Shown one piece after another: positions 1 through 6,770 of a stretch of 13,157 nt of DNA (positions are counted from its first letter, which is position 1; each line of letters begins with the position of its first letter). Position numbers and translations under genes: made by a program. Source of the stretch: Thermohalobaculum sp039185235 (GTDB lineage: Bacteria; Pseudomonadota; Alphaproteobacteria; Rhodobacterales; Rhodobacteraceae); assembly GCA_039185235.1 (NCBI GenBank), contig JBCDAS010000097.1, positions 1-13,157 on the forward strand. The letters run 5' to 3'. Below the pieces are notes generated by a model, which saw only the letters and a program-made list of their open reading frames with translations, had not been told where the DNA came from and made no database searches.

Positions 1-1
1 C

Positions 2-430
2 GGGGAAGTGACCCTCGCCGAAGGGACCAAGCTCTCGCTTGAGCAATATCTGGCGACGCGACAGGGTTTGGTCCGATCCATCTCGATCCAGCGCCCGTCC
101 GGCGATGAGTTTCGGTTTCGAAAGGTGAGCCGGGTAAAGCCCAAAGGTGTCTCAGTCATGAGCATGGCGGCGCATCTGCAGCGGAGCGCTGGGCGGCTCT
201 CGAATGTGCGCGTGGCCTATGGTGCGATGGCCTCGACACCCGTTCGGGTTGCGGCTGTAGAGCGCGCGTTGGAGGGGGTGGCGTTGGACTTGGCGGGGAT
301 CACACCTGCCTTGAACGTCGCCACTGACGACTTGTCCCCCCCAGATGATGCGCTGGCGTCTTCCTGGTACCGCCGCGAGGTCGCGCCCGTACACCTCCGC
401 CGCCTTTTGCTGGGAGAGGGTCGCCGATGA
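2..430 (+). CDS. FAD-binding subunit of a molybdenum hydroxylase (CoxM/XdhB-type), C-terminal part only
   Basis: The reading frame is already open at the left edge, so this is the last ~143 codons of a longer gene; a GTG at 8 lies inside the frame and is not taken as the start. The piece matches the C-terminal domain of CO dehydrogenase/xanthine dehydrogenase flavoproteins: the stretch SNVRVAYGAMASTPVRV and the following helix are typical of that domain, and the end (SSWYRREVAPVHLRRLL) is the usual last helix with the RxxVAPVLLRR-type pattern. The subunit normally carries FAD and passes electrons from the [2Fe-2S] clusters to NAD or another acceptor; the FAD-binding residues would be upstream of the window. 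The stop overlaps the start of the [2Fe-2S] subunit gene (ATGA), which gives the CoxM-CoxS-CoxL order. Family is clear; the physiological acceptor is not. Confidence 0.85.
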   Translation, partial: GEVTLAEGTKLSLEQYLATRQGLVRSISIQRPSGDEFRFRKVSRVKPKGVSVMSMAAHLQRSAGRLSNVRVAYGAMASTPVRVAAVERALEGVALDLAGITPALNVATDDLSPPDDALASSWYRREVAPVHLRRLLLGEGRR

Positions 431-915
431 AGACGCCTGTGACTTTCACGCTGAACGGGGATGATGCGGCGGCATTTGCCGATCCTGGCCAGAACCTCCT
501 CGACGTTCTGCGCCGGGGCGTGGGTGATCTGTCGCCGAAATACGGGTGTGGTCAGGGAACTTGCGGCACCTGCACCGTTCTGATCGATGGGGAGCCGCAT
601 CTGAGCTGTCTGGTCCTGGCGGAGACTGTTCAGGGACGTGCGATCGAGACGGCTGGCGGGATGGCCAATGGCCCGGATCTGCATGCGTTGCAAACCGCCT
701 TTATGGAAGGGTTCGCGGCCCAATGCGGCTATTGCACGCCGGGCATGCTGATGGCGGCGAAAGCACTTTTGGATCGCAATCCATCGCCGACGCGTGAGGA
801 GGTGGTCGAGGCGATCTCAGGCAATCTCTGTCGCTGCACCGGCTATGAGCCCATTGTTGAGGCGATCCTCACTGCCGCGCGCGCGCCGCGCCCTTCTTTG
901 GCGGGGAGGGTCTGA
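427..915 (+). CDS. [2Fe-2S] subunit of a molybdenum hydroxylase (CoxS/XdhA-type)
   Basis: This 162-residue protein has the normal length of the small subunit that relays electrons from the Mo site to FAD. The N-terminal plant-type ferredoxin domain binds one cluster through C41, C46, C49 and C61 (C-x4-C-x2-C-x11-C). The C-terminal helical domain binds the second through C100, C103, C135 and C137 (C-x2-C-x31-C-x-C), with the signature QCGYCTPGM and GNLCRCTGY. Gln99, just before the second Cys set, is the residue that in the family contacts the molybdopterin dithiolene. All eight ligands are present, so the subunit should be functional. The ATG at 427 overlaps the previous stop by four bases, and the gene's TGA (913-915) shares one base with the next ATG at 915, so three subunits are translationally coupled. 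No twin-arginine signal is present, so the complex is expected to be cytoplasmic. Confidence 0.96.
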   Translation: MKTPVTFTLNGDDAAAFADPGQNLLDVLRRGVGDLSPKYGCGQGTCGTCTVLIDGEPHLSCLVLAETVQGRAIETAGGMANGPDLHALQTAFMEGFAAQCGYCTPGMLMAAKALLDRNPSPTREEVVEAISGNLCRCTGYEPIVEAILTAARAPRPSLAGRV

Positions 916-2816
916 TGCCGGTTGAGTTCCGCAAGGATCTGTTTGCCGACGAGCGCGATGACAACCTCGCCGAGATCGGCAAGCCGCATATTCGCCAGGA
1001 CATCCTGGGTCATGTGACTGGGCGCTCTCCGTTCTATGACGACCACCTGTTCGACGGGCTCTTGCATATGCGCTGCGTGCGCTCGCCGCATCACCACGCG
1101 CGGGTGCGCTCGGTCGACGCCTCAGCCGCTGAACAGGCGTCCGGTGTCGTCCGGATCATCCGACCGCAAGACATCCCCGTGAACATGAACACGCTGCTGG
1201 CGCTGCTCAACTTTGGCCGAGACGACGAGCCGCTGCTGACACCTGACAAAGTGGCCTATAAGGGAGAACCGATCCTCGCCATCATAGCAACATCTGAGCG
1301 CGCAGCCCGCGAAGCGGTCGCACTGGTGAAGGTCGATTGGCAGGAATTGCCCTTTGTTTTGGATGTCGAAGAGGCGCTAAAGCGCGAGGCGCCGGTGGTC
1401 AATGAGACTTACCCAAACAACACATTCGATTACCACGACCGCTACGATCATCAGAAACTACGCTTCGGCGATGTCGAGACAGCATTGTCGCAGGCCGATT
1501 ACATCGTCGAGGGTGAGTACCAGATGTCGCCCATCGAACAGGCGCCGATGGAGACTTGCGGGGCGATCGCAGCACCTGAGACCAATGATCGCTTTGTCTG
1601 TTACACTTCAACCCAAGCGTTGTTCTTTTCAGTCGCCGTAGCCGCGAAGCAAACCGCTCTGCCAAGCTCTCGACTGCATTTCATCGGGGGCACTGTTGGG
1701 GGTGGATTTGGCGGAAAGGTCGATAGCCATCATGAACCGCTTGCGATCTTAGGTTCGATGCTGACCGGACGCCCGGTGAAGTACCAGTGGGACCGGGCGG
1801 AGGAGATGCAAGTGGGTGCACCGCGTGGGGCAGAGCGTTGGCGGATCAAAGATGGTGTCATGCGCGACGGCCGGATCGTTGCGCGGGAGTTCACAGGGTT
1901 CTTTGATGCGGGCGCCTATACGCGGCTTTCCAGTTATGCTGTTCAAAAGTGCACAGGGCATATCCCAGGGCCCTATACGATCCCGAACATTGCCTCCAAC
2001 GTCTATTGCGTGTTCACGAACCGCACGCCCTCAACCGCAATGCGCGGCTTTGGGATCACCGGCGTGGATTTTGCCATCGAATGCCACATGGACAAGGTGG
2101 CCGAGCAGGTTGCGATGGATCCGATCGAACTCCGGATCCTAAATGCCTATCGCGATGGGGATATGAAGGCCCATAGAAGGACAGCTAAGAACTGCGCCTT
2201 CATTGAATGCTGCCAAGTCGCTGCGGACAAGTCGGGATGGGCCTTGAGTGCGGATGCTCGGAACGCGTCAAGCCTTCGCGATGGCGGGATCGGCTGGCGG
2301 GCCGAGATCCCCGAGACTGTGATAGACCATGGTGGTCAGATCGGTGAGCGCAAGCGGATCGGGATTGCGCCGGAACCGGCGGCGGGGGCGTCGCAACTCG
2401 AGCGCATTGCTGCTGGGACAGCCAATGAGCATCCGGCAACGGGGAACGCGCCTCAGCGCGAGGATATGGTGATTGAGGCCGAACGGCTCGGTTTCAAAGT
2501 CTCGACCGGGTCACCAGCTTCTGCGCCTCTAGAAGCTCAACCAATCGCGCCTGAAGCGCCCGACACCCATGCCAATCCGGCGATCGTTGAGCCGCTGCGT
2601 TCTGGCTCTGCTTCAGGGCCAAGCTTGCCGGCAGCTGCCCGCGCGATCCAGACATCCGCGCCACCTCCGTCACCACCATCGACCCCGTCGGCTCCACCAA
2701 CTGCGCCTACTGCGCCACCTGCAGAGGTGGTTCCACCGACTGTGCCAAGCGAGCCTCGGGCGCCGCGACGACCGGGTGTTTCGCGGTTTATCTCTGGCCC
2801 GAGGGGGCGGCGATGA
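915..2816 (+). CDS. Molybdopterin-binding large subunit, N-terminal half, with long Ala/Pro-rich C-terminal tail
   Basis: Residues 1-~440 correspond to the first part of the large (CoxL/XDH) subunit: the a/b hammerhead domain (from about GKPHIRQDILGHVTGRSPF) and the first Mo-cofactor domain. GGTVGGGFGGK (258-268) and STAMRGFGITG (R377) are the expected cofactor and active-site loops. The position after GGFGGK, Glu802 in bovine xanthine oxidase, is Val269, while the Arg880 equivalent (R377) is kept; the CO dehydrogenase AYRCSFR loop is absent. After AADKSGW (about residue 442) homology stops. About 190 residues rich in Ala, Pro, Ser and Glu follow, including runs such as APPPSPPSTPSAPPTAPTA, ending in a basic tail (RRPGVSRFISGPRGRR). 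The second half of the domain is encoded by the next gene, whose ATG overlaps this TGA (ATGA). One-piece homologues are usually ~750-800 residues, so the split and tail are unusual. The substrate is unknown. Confidence 0.9.
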   Translation: MPVEFRKDLFADERDDNLAEIGKPHIRQDILGHVTGRSPFYDDHLFDGLLHMRCVRSPHHHARVRSVDASAAEQASGVVRIIRPQDIPVNMNTLLALLNFGRDDEPLLTPDKVAYKGEPILAIIATSERAAREAVALVKVDWQELPFVLDVEEALKREAPVVNETYPNNTFDYHDRYDHQKLRFGDVETALSQADYIVEGEYQMSPIEQAPMETCGAIAAPETNDRFVCYTSTQALFFSVAVAAKQTALPSSRLHFIGGTVGGGFGGKVDSHHEPLAILGSMLTGRPVKYQWDRAEEMQVGAPRGAERWRIKDGVMRDGRIVAREFTGFFDAGAYTRLSSYAVQKCTGHIPGPYTIPNIASNVYCVFTNRTPSTAMRGFGITGVDFAIECHMDKVAEQVAMDPIELRILNAYRDGDMKAHRRTAKNCAFIECCQVAADKSGWALSADARNASSLRDGGIGWRAEIPETVIDHGGQIGERKRIGIAPEPAAGASQLERIAAGTANEHPATGNAPQREDMVIEAERLGFKVSTGSPASAPLEAQPIAPEAPDTHANPAIVEPLRSGSASGPSLPAAARAIQTSAPPPSPPSTPSAPPTAPTAPPAEVVPPTVPSEPRAPRRPGVSRFISGPRGRR

Positions 2817-3835
2817 CCTTACATGCAGGCCGCGGCTTTGCGGCGATCAACTATCCAATTGGAATGAATTTGGGGGGAGACCCAAGCCAGGCTTTGGTGC
2901 ATTCGACCCCGGATGGCAAGTTCAAGGTTGCTCTATCCGCCATCGACCTCGGGCAGGGGATGAAGTCGGTCACCCGCCAGATTGCAGCGGAAGCCTTGGG
3001 CGTTCCGATTGAGGATGTCTATGTCGACACGGCGGATTCGGACACGGGGCCTCATGATATGGGATCCTTTGCCTCTCGCGGTACGCATCGGATGGGCAAT
3101 GCAGTGATCAGAGCGGCAGCCGAGGCGCGCACGCAGATGCTGGAGGCTGCTGCCGATGAACTGGAGGTCAATGCCTCTGATCTGACCACCGATGGGCGGG
3201 GCAACATCCATGTGAAAGGGGCGCCGTCGCAGTCAATCACGGTGGAAGAGACTGCGCAGGCCGCACAGTTTCGGCAGGGTCGGACACTATCGGGTCGTGG
3301 GATTTTTCTTGTGCCGATGTCGGATGTGGATCCTGAGACGGGCGAGATGACGCCGGTGTCCTGCTTTGCGCATGCAGCACTGGTGGTCGATCTTACTGTG
3401 GATGATGAAACCGGAGAGGTTGAGGTCACTCAGATCAACTCCGCCTATGAGGTTGGCCGGGCGCTCAATCCAAAGCTGGTCGAACAGCAGTTAATCGGTG
3501 GGGCTTGGATGGGTGTGAGCCATGCTCTCTATGAGACGACTGAGCCGTACTACCCTGATCGAGCGCATGGGCCGGAGGATTTCAACCAGTACCTGCAGCC
3601 CGGGCCTGGCGATGCGATTCCGCATCACATCTCGATCCTCGAACGGCCAGCTCAGGACGCGCCTTTCGGTGGCAAGGGACCCGGAGAGATGTGCGCCAAC
3701 CCGGTCCTGCCTGCGATTGCGAACGCGGTCTATAATGCGGTTGGGGTGCGCTGTGACAGTCTGCCGATTACACCCGAGAAGGTTCTGCGGGGTCTTCGTG
3801 CAAATGGTGGCGCACGGCCACAGGGTAGGCGCTGA
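2813..3835 (+). CDS. Molybdopterin-binding large subunit, C-terminal half (second Mo-cofactor domain)
   Basis: This 340-residue protein begins exactly where the second molybdopterin domain of one-piece homologues begins (RGFAAINYPIGMNLGG). It carries the cofactor Gln in IDLGQGM (residues 44-50), the GSFASRGTHR loop (84-93) that holds the pterin, and the invariant catalytic Glu292 in GGKGPGEM, the general base of the hydroxylase family. With the preceding gene it forms a complete active site, so the two products are expected to assemble as a split subunit alongside the FAD and FeS subunits. The start ATG overlaps the previous stop (ATGA) after a G-rich Shine-Dalgarno-like stretch (GAGGGGG at 2801-2807), which favours coupled re-initiation and near-equal expression. 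A -1 frameshift would also join the two frames, but no clear slippery heptamer is seen. Nothing suggests decay: the frame is clean and the catalytic residue is present. Confidence 0.92.
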   Translation: MTLHAGRGFAAINYPIGMNLGGDPSQALVHSTPDGKFKVALSAIDLGQGMKSVTRQIAAEALGVPIEDVYVDTADSDTGPHDMGSFASRGTHRMGNAVIRAAAEARTQMLEAAADELEVNASDLTTDGRGNIHVKGAPSQSITVEETAQAAQFRQGRTLSGRGIFLVPMSDVDPETGEMTPVSCFAHAALVVDLTVDDETGEVEVTQINSAYEVGRALNPKLVEQQLIGGAWMGVSHALYETTEPYYPDRAHGPEDFNQYLQPGPGDAIPHHISILERPAQDAPFGGKGPGEMCANPVLPAIANAVYNAVGVRCDSLPITPEKVLRGLRANGGARPQGRR

Positions 3836-3836
3836 T

Positions 3837-3908
3837 GCGCCGCGCGCTCCCATGCAAGGCCGCGCCGGGTTTCGAGGACGCGATCACCCACCCACCCGCG
3901 CGCGGCGC
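3837..3908. repeat. Perfect 11-bp inverted repeat between the Mo-subunit gene and the MoxR gene
   Basis: GCGCCGCGCGC at 3837-3847 and its exact reverse complement GCGCGCGGCGC at 3898-3908 flank a 50-base loop. This is in the only sizeable gap (3836-3926) between the enzyme structural genes and the maturation genes. A competing small hairpin, GGCGC-TGAT-GCGCC (3828-3841), overlaps the left arm and the stop codon of the large-subunit gene. No T-run follows, so it does not look like an intrinsic terminator. It could stabilise or process the mRNA and so lower expression of the maturation genes relative to the enzyme. The GC-rich content makes chance pairing easier than in random sequence. Confidence 0.5.
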
Positions 3909-3926
3909 TGAGACGGGGGGTGCGGG

Positions 3927-4808
3927 GTGGCGGTAAGGGCGAACATCGGAGGGATTTCGTCAGCAGATGCACTCCGCCAGGCGCTGATCGGTGCGCAGTA
4001 TCTGGCGGATGCAGGTTTGGCGACAGCTGCCTATTTGGGATTGGCGCTCGGCAAACCCCTCCTTCTGGAAGGCGTACCGGGTGTCGGCAAAACCGAAGCT
4101 GCCAAGGCGATCGGATCGATCCTGTCACGGCGGGTGATCCGGTTGCAGTGTTATGAGGGGATAGACGCCTCAGCTGCGCTTTATGAGTGGAACTATCCTC
4201 GTCAGATGCTCGCGATCCGGCAGGCCGGCGACGACTATATCAACATCTATGCGGATGATTATTTGCTGGCGCGACCGCTGCTTGAGGCCTTGCGAGATCC
4301 CGACGGCACATTGCTTCTGATTGATGAAGTCGATCGTGCGGATCATGAGTTCGAGGCGTTCCTGCTCGAATTCCTCTCGGATTTCACGATCTCGATCCCG
4401 GAGACTGGCACGGTAAGAGCCCGCAGTCATCCCGTCGTGGTCCTCACTTCGAACCGGACACGTGACTTGCATGAAGCGCTGAGACGGCGATGTGTTTATC
4501 ACTGGATCGACTATCCCGACCCTGAGCTGGAAGCAGAAATCGTGATGACCCGCGCGTCTTCCGTCGCCCGGGCGACAGCTGACGCTGTGGTTGCTTCGGT
4601 CGGGTTGCTGCGATCAGAACCCTTGGTGAAACCGCCTGGCGTGGCCGAAACGGTCGAGTGGGCAGAAGCTGCGACACTTCTGGCCGATCAGGGAGCGCCT
4701 TGGCCGGATGCGTTCAAGCGGGCGATTGGTGTGGCTCTCAAAGACCAAGATGATTTGGCCTATCTCGCACCACGTCTGAATGAGCTGCTCCCTGGGGAGG
4801 CCGCGTGA
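3927..4808 (+). CDS. MoxR-family AAA+ ATPase, CoxD-like maturation factor
   Basis: A 293-residue AAA+ protein of the MoxR group. Walker A is GVPGVGKT (49-56) and Walker B LLLIDEVDRAD (about 129-139, D133/E134). The sensor-1 Asn is in VVLTSNRTRDLHEAL, followed by the Arg-rich segment LRRRCVYHWIDYP typical of the group. In CO-oxidising bacteria the homologue CoxD is an ATP-dependent chaperone needed to insert sulfur and copper at the Mo centre, acting with CoxE. The position directly after the hydroxylase genes and next to a CoxE-like VWA gene supports the same kind of role here, although copper insertion is unlikely because the CO dehydrogenase Cys loop is absent. The start is the GTG at 3927: an in-frame TGA at 3909-3911 rules out anything earlier and no ATG fits the conserved N-terminus. 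Its stop overlaps the next ATG (TGATG). Confidence 0.93.
   Translation: MAVRANIGGISSADALRQALIGAQYLADAGLATAAYLGLALGKPLLLEGVPGVGKTEAAKAIGSILSRRVIRLQCYEGIDASAALYEWNYPRQMLAIRQAGDDYINIYADDYLLARPLLEALRDPDGTLLLIDEVDRADHEFEAFLLEFLSDFTISIPETGTVRARSHPVVVLTSNRTRDLHEALRRRCVYHWIDYPDPELEAEIVMTRASSVARATADAVVASVGLLRSEPLVKPPGVAETVEWAEAATLLADQGAPWPDAFKRAIGVALKDQDDLAYLAPRLNELLPGEAA
4796..4800 (+). promoter_or_regulatory. Ribosome binding site deciding the start of the VWA gene
   Basis: GGAGG lies 7 bases before the ATG at 4808 but only 4 before the in-frame GTG at 4805. The spacing favours the ATG. It sits inside the last codons of the MoxR gene, consistent with coupled translation. Confidence 0.6.
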
Positions 4809-5890
4809 TGCTGCCCGCCGCGGTCCGCCCCTTGGTCAGCTTCCCAACGCTGTTGCGGGCGAATGGGTTCTCTGTCTCGCCCGACCAGACAATGGGGTTT
4901 GTAGAAGCTGTGGGCCTTTTAGGACCGCGTGGGATCGGGGACATTCGCCAGGCGGCTTTGGCCCTGATGGCGATCCCGCCAGATCGTCGGGGCGATTTCG
5001 ATCGGCTTTTTGAAGCGCATTTTCTGGGCATTGCATTGCCACAGGCCGTCCCAGCGGATGATAAGGAAGCCGAAGCCCATGAAGCAACCGGAAGGCCGGA
5101 AGAGATAACAGTGGACCCTTCGGATGATCCGGGGGAGGAGGCGACGGCTGCCGAGCGGCTGGGTCATCGGGTTCTGGAGGATAGGCCCGAGGCCGCCCTC
5201 TCGATCCTAAGGCGAGAAGGGGCCCGGCGCTTGCCCAAGCGCGTGTCTCGCCGGTTTCGACCCGCGAGAAACGGGCAGGCGCTCGATCTGCGGCGCGCGA
5301 TGCGCGATGCGGCGCGGCGCGATGGGGAAATCCTGAGCCTGCCCTGGCGCAAGCGTGAGGCAAGGCAGCGCAAGATCGTTCTGTTGATTGATGTTTCCGG
5401 CTCGATGCGGGAGCGCACTGACAGTGCGCTTCGCCTGGCGCATGCGCTTCGACGTGCTGCCCAGCGGTTGGAGGTTTTCACGCTGGGCACCCGGTTGACC
5501 CGTTTGACCCCCGCGCTGCGTAACCCCGATCCGGGTCGAGCGATGGAGCGCGCCTCGGCATTAATCGCCGATATCGATGGCGGGACAAGAATTGGTGAGG
5601 CGTTGGAGACCCTCCTCTCGGTTCCCCGCTATGCGGGTTTTCTGCGGGGGGCCGCTGTCGTGATGCTCTCAGATGGCTTGGAGCGGGGCTCGCCCGACCT
5701 TCTGGTGGCAGCGACCCGGCGTATGAAGCGCCTTGCTTGGCGGCTCGATTGGTTGTCGCCCCTGACGCCAGACGGTCATCCTCAGACCGAGGCTTTGCGG
5801 GCGATCCTCGCCGATCTAGATCATCTGGGCGATGGCGCCACGACGGGTGCGATTGCCGACCATCTGCTTTCGATGGCGGAGGCGGGATGA
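4808..5890 (+). CDS. CoxE-like von Willebrand factor A domain protein
   Basis: A 360-residue protein with the CoxE layout: a helical N-terminal region (1-~75), an acidic, poorly conserved stretch (about 82-118), a basic segment (about 138-190) and a C-terminal VWA domain. The metal-ion-dependent adhesion site is visible as LLIDVSGSM (192-200; D195, S197, S199), a later Thr in GGTRIGEAL and the Asp of MLSDGLERG. VWA proteins paired with MoxR ATPases act together as remodelling chaperones; CoxE partners CoxD in maturation of the CO dehydrogenase Mo site. The immediate overlap with the MoxR gene (TGATG at 4806-4810) fits a stoichiometric pair. ATG 4808 is preferred over GTG 4805 because of Shine-Dalgarno spacing. 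The client is inferred to be the split hydroxylase encoded just upstream. The stop overlaps the next start (ATGA). Confidence 0.9.
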   Translation: MLPAAVRPLVSFPTLLRANGFSVSPDQTMGFVEAVGLLGPRGIGDIRQAALALMAIPPDRRGDFDRLFEAHFLGIALPQAVPADDKEAEAHEATGRPEEITVDPSDDPGEEATAAERLGHRVLEDRPEAALSILRREGARRLPKRVSRRFRPARNGQALDLRRAMRDAARRDGEILSLPWRKREARQRKIVLLIDVSGSMRERTDSALRLAHALRRAAQRLEVFTLGTRLTRLTPALRNPDPGRAMERASALIADIDGGTRIGEALETLLSVPRYAGFLRGAAVVMLSDGLERGSPDLLVAATRRMKRLAWRLDWLSPLTPDGHPQTEALRAILADLDHLGDGATTGAIADHLLSMAEAG

Positions 5891-6759
5891 TCGACGCGCA
5901 TCACCATATCTGGCTGCAAAAGGATCTGCCCTGGTTGCTCGGCCCGGAAAGGCCGCGGATCTTTGGGCCCTACGCCTCGATCAAGCGGGATTATCTGATC
6001 GATGAGTATCTTCGTGATCTGTCCGGCACGGGGGTCGAGAAATCCATCTATGTTCAAGCCAATTGGGCGCCCAACTGGGCGGAGGATGAGATTGCCTGGG
6101 TTGAGGGCGTGGCTGACCAGACCGGGTGGCCGCATGCGATCGTCGGCTATCTCGACTTTACCAAAGGCGATGTCCAGAAGAAGCTTGAGCGGTTTAAGAA
6201 GTACCCTCGACTGAGGGGGTTCCGGCAGCAATTGCATTGGCACGAGAACCCGCAATACCGCTTCGCGCCCCGAGATCAACTGACGGATCCGCGGTTGGTC
6301 GAGGGGATCAGGGCGCTTTCGGACTATGGCTGGAGCTTCGACCTTCAAGTCTTCCCAGATCAGATGGCCGATGCCGCCACTTTGGTCCAATCCTGTCCAG
6401 ATGTAACCTTTGTCCTGCAGCACGCTGGAATGCTGGAGGATACTTCAAAGACCGGCTGGGCTGCTTGGCGCAAGGGCATGAAGGCGCTCGCCAAGAACGA
6501 CAATGTCGTCACCAAGCTCTCGGCCTTTGGGACGTTCATCCACCGCAATGACCCGAGTTTCATTGCTCAAGTTATCGCGGAAACGCTGAAAATCTTAACG
6601 CCCGAGCGCGCGATGTTCGGGTCTAACTTTCCGATTGAGAAGATCTGGACCAGCTACGCCGATCTCGTTGTGGCCTTCCAGGCCGCCACCGCCAAACTGC
6701 CCGCCAAAGCGCGGAGCGCAATTTTCAACGACACAGCCTCGCGGGTCTACCGCATCTGA
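5887..6759 (+). CDS. TIM-barrel amidohydrolase / lactonase (amidohydrolase-2, COG3618 type)
   Basis: A 290-residue member of the family that includes L-fuconolactonase and 2-pyrone-4,6-dicarboxylate lactonase. The N-terminal metal or substrate motif HxH is H5 and H7 in MIDAHHHIW; further barrel-strand residues are seen in SIYVQANW, RGFRQQLHWHE and the His of VLQHAGML. The final strand reads MFGSNFPIEK, so the position usually occupied by the catalytic Asp (GSDxP) is Asn247. Family members hydrolyse lactones, amides or carboxylates, often without a tightly bound metal. The ATG at 5887 overlaps the VWA stop (ATGA) and is preceded by GGAGG at 5878-5882; an upstream in-frame ATG at 5737 would lie inside the VWA domain and add residues unrelated to the family. 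In this operon it is a candidate for opening the ring of the hydroxylated product. Exact substrate unknown. Confidence 0.88.
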   Translation: MIDAHHHIWLQKDLPWLLGPERPRIFGPYASIKRDYLIDEYLRDLSGTGVEKSIYVQANWAPNWAEDEIAWVEGVADQTGWPHAIVGYLDFTKGDVQKKLERFKKYPRLRGFRQQLHWHENPQYRFAPRDQLTDPRLVEGIRALSDYGWSFDLQVFPDQMADAATLVQSCPDVTFVLQHAGMLEDTSKTGWAAWRKGMKALAKNDNVVTKLSAFGTFIHRNDPSFIAQVIAETLKILTPERAMFGSNFPIEKIWTSYADLVVAFQAATAKLPAKARSAIFNDTASRVYRI

Positions 6760-6760
6760 G

Positions 6761-6765
6761 GGAGG
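6761..6765 (+). promoter_or_regulatory. Ribosome binding site of the metallo-hydrolase gene
   Basis: GGAGG stands 5 bases before the ATG at 6771, just after the amidohydrolase TGA (6757-6759). This is the first junction after the MoxR gene where the genes are separated (11 bases) rather than overlapping, and the strong site suggests independent initiation of translation. Confidence 0.65.
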
Positions 6766-6770
6766 AACAA

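Noticed and set aside
2800..2816. Programmed -1 frameshift joining the two Mo-subunit genes
   Set aside because: The frames are in the -1 relation and a G5 run is present at 2803-2807, but the codons AGG GGG CGG do not form a proper slippery heptamer and no stimulatory structure was seen; coupled re-initiation at ATGA is simpler.
2569..3012. 147-codon + strand frame across the junction of the two Mo-subunit genes
   Set aside because: It lies in a different frame from both halves and reads as Arg/His/Leu-rich low-complexity sequence, typical of an out-of-frame translation of Pro-rich coding DNA.
3835..3936. 33-codon frame between the Mo-subunit gene and the MoxR gene as a separate gene
   Set aside because: No recognisable protein features, it overlaps the MoxR start, and the GC-rich inverted repeat explains much of its sequence; kept only as part of a finding.
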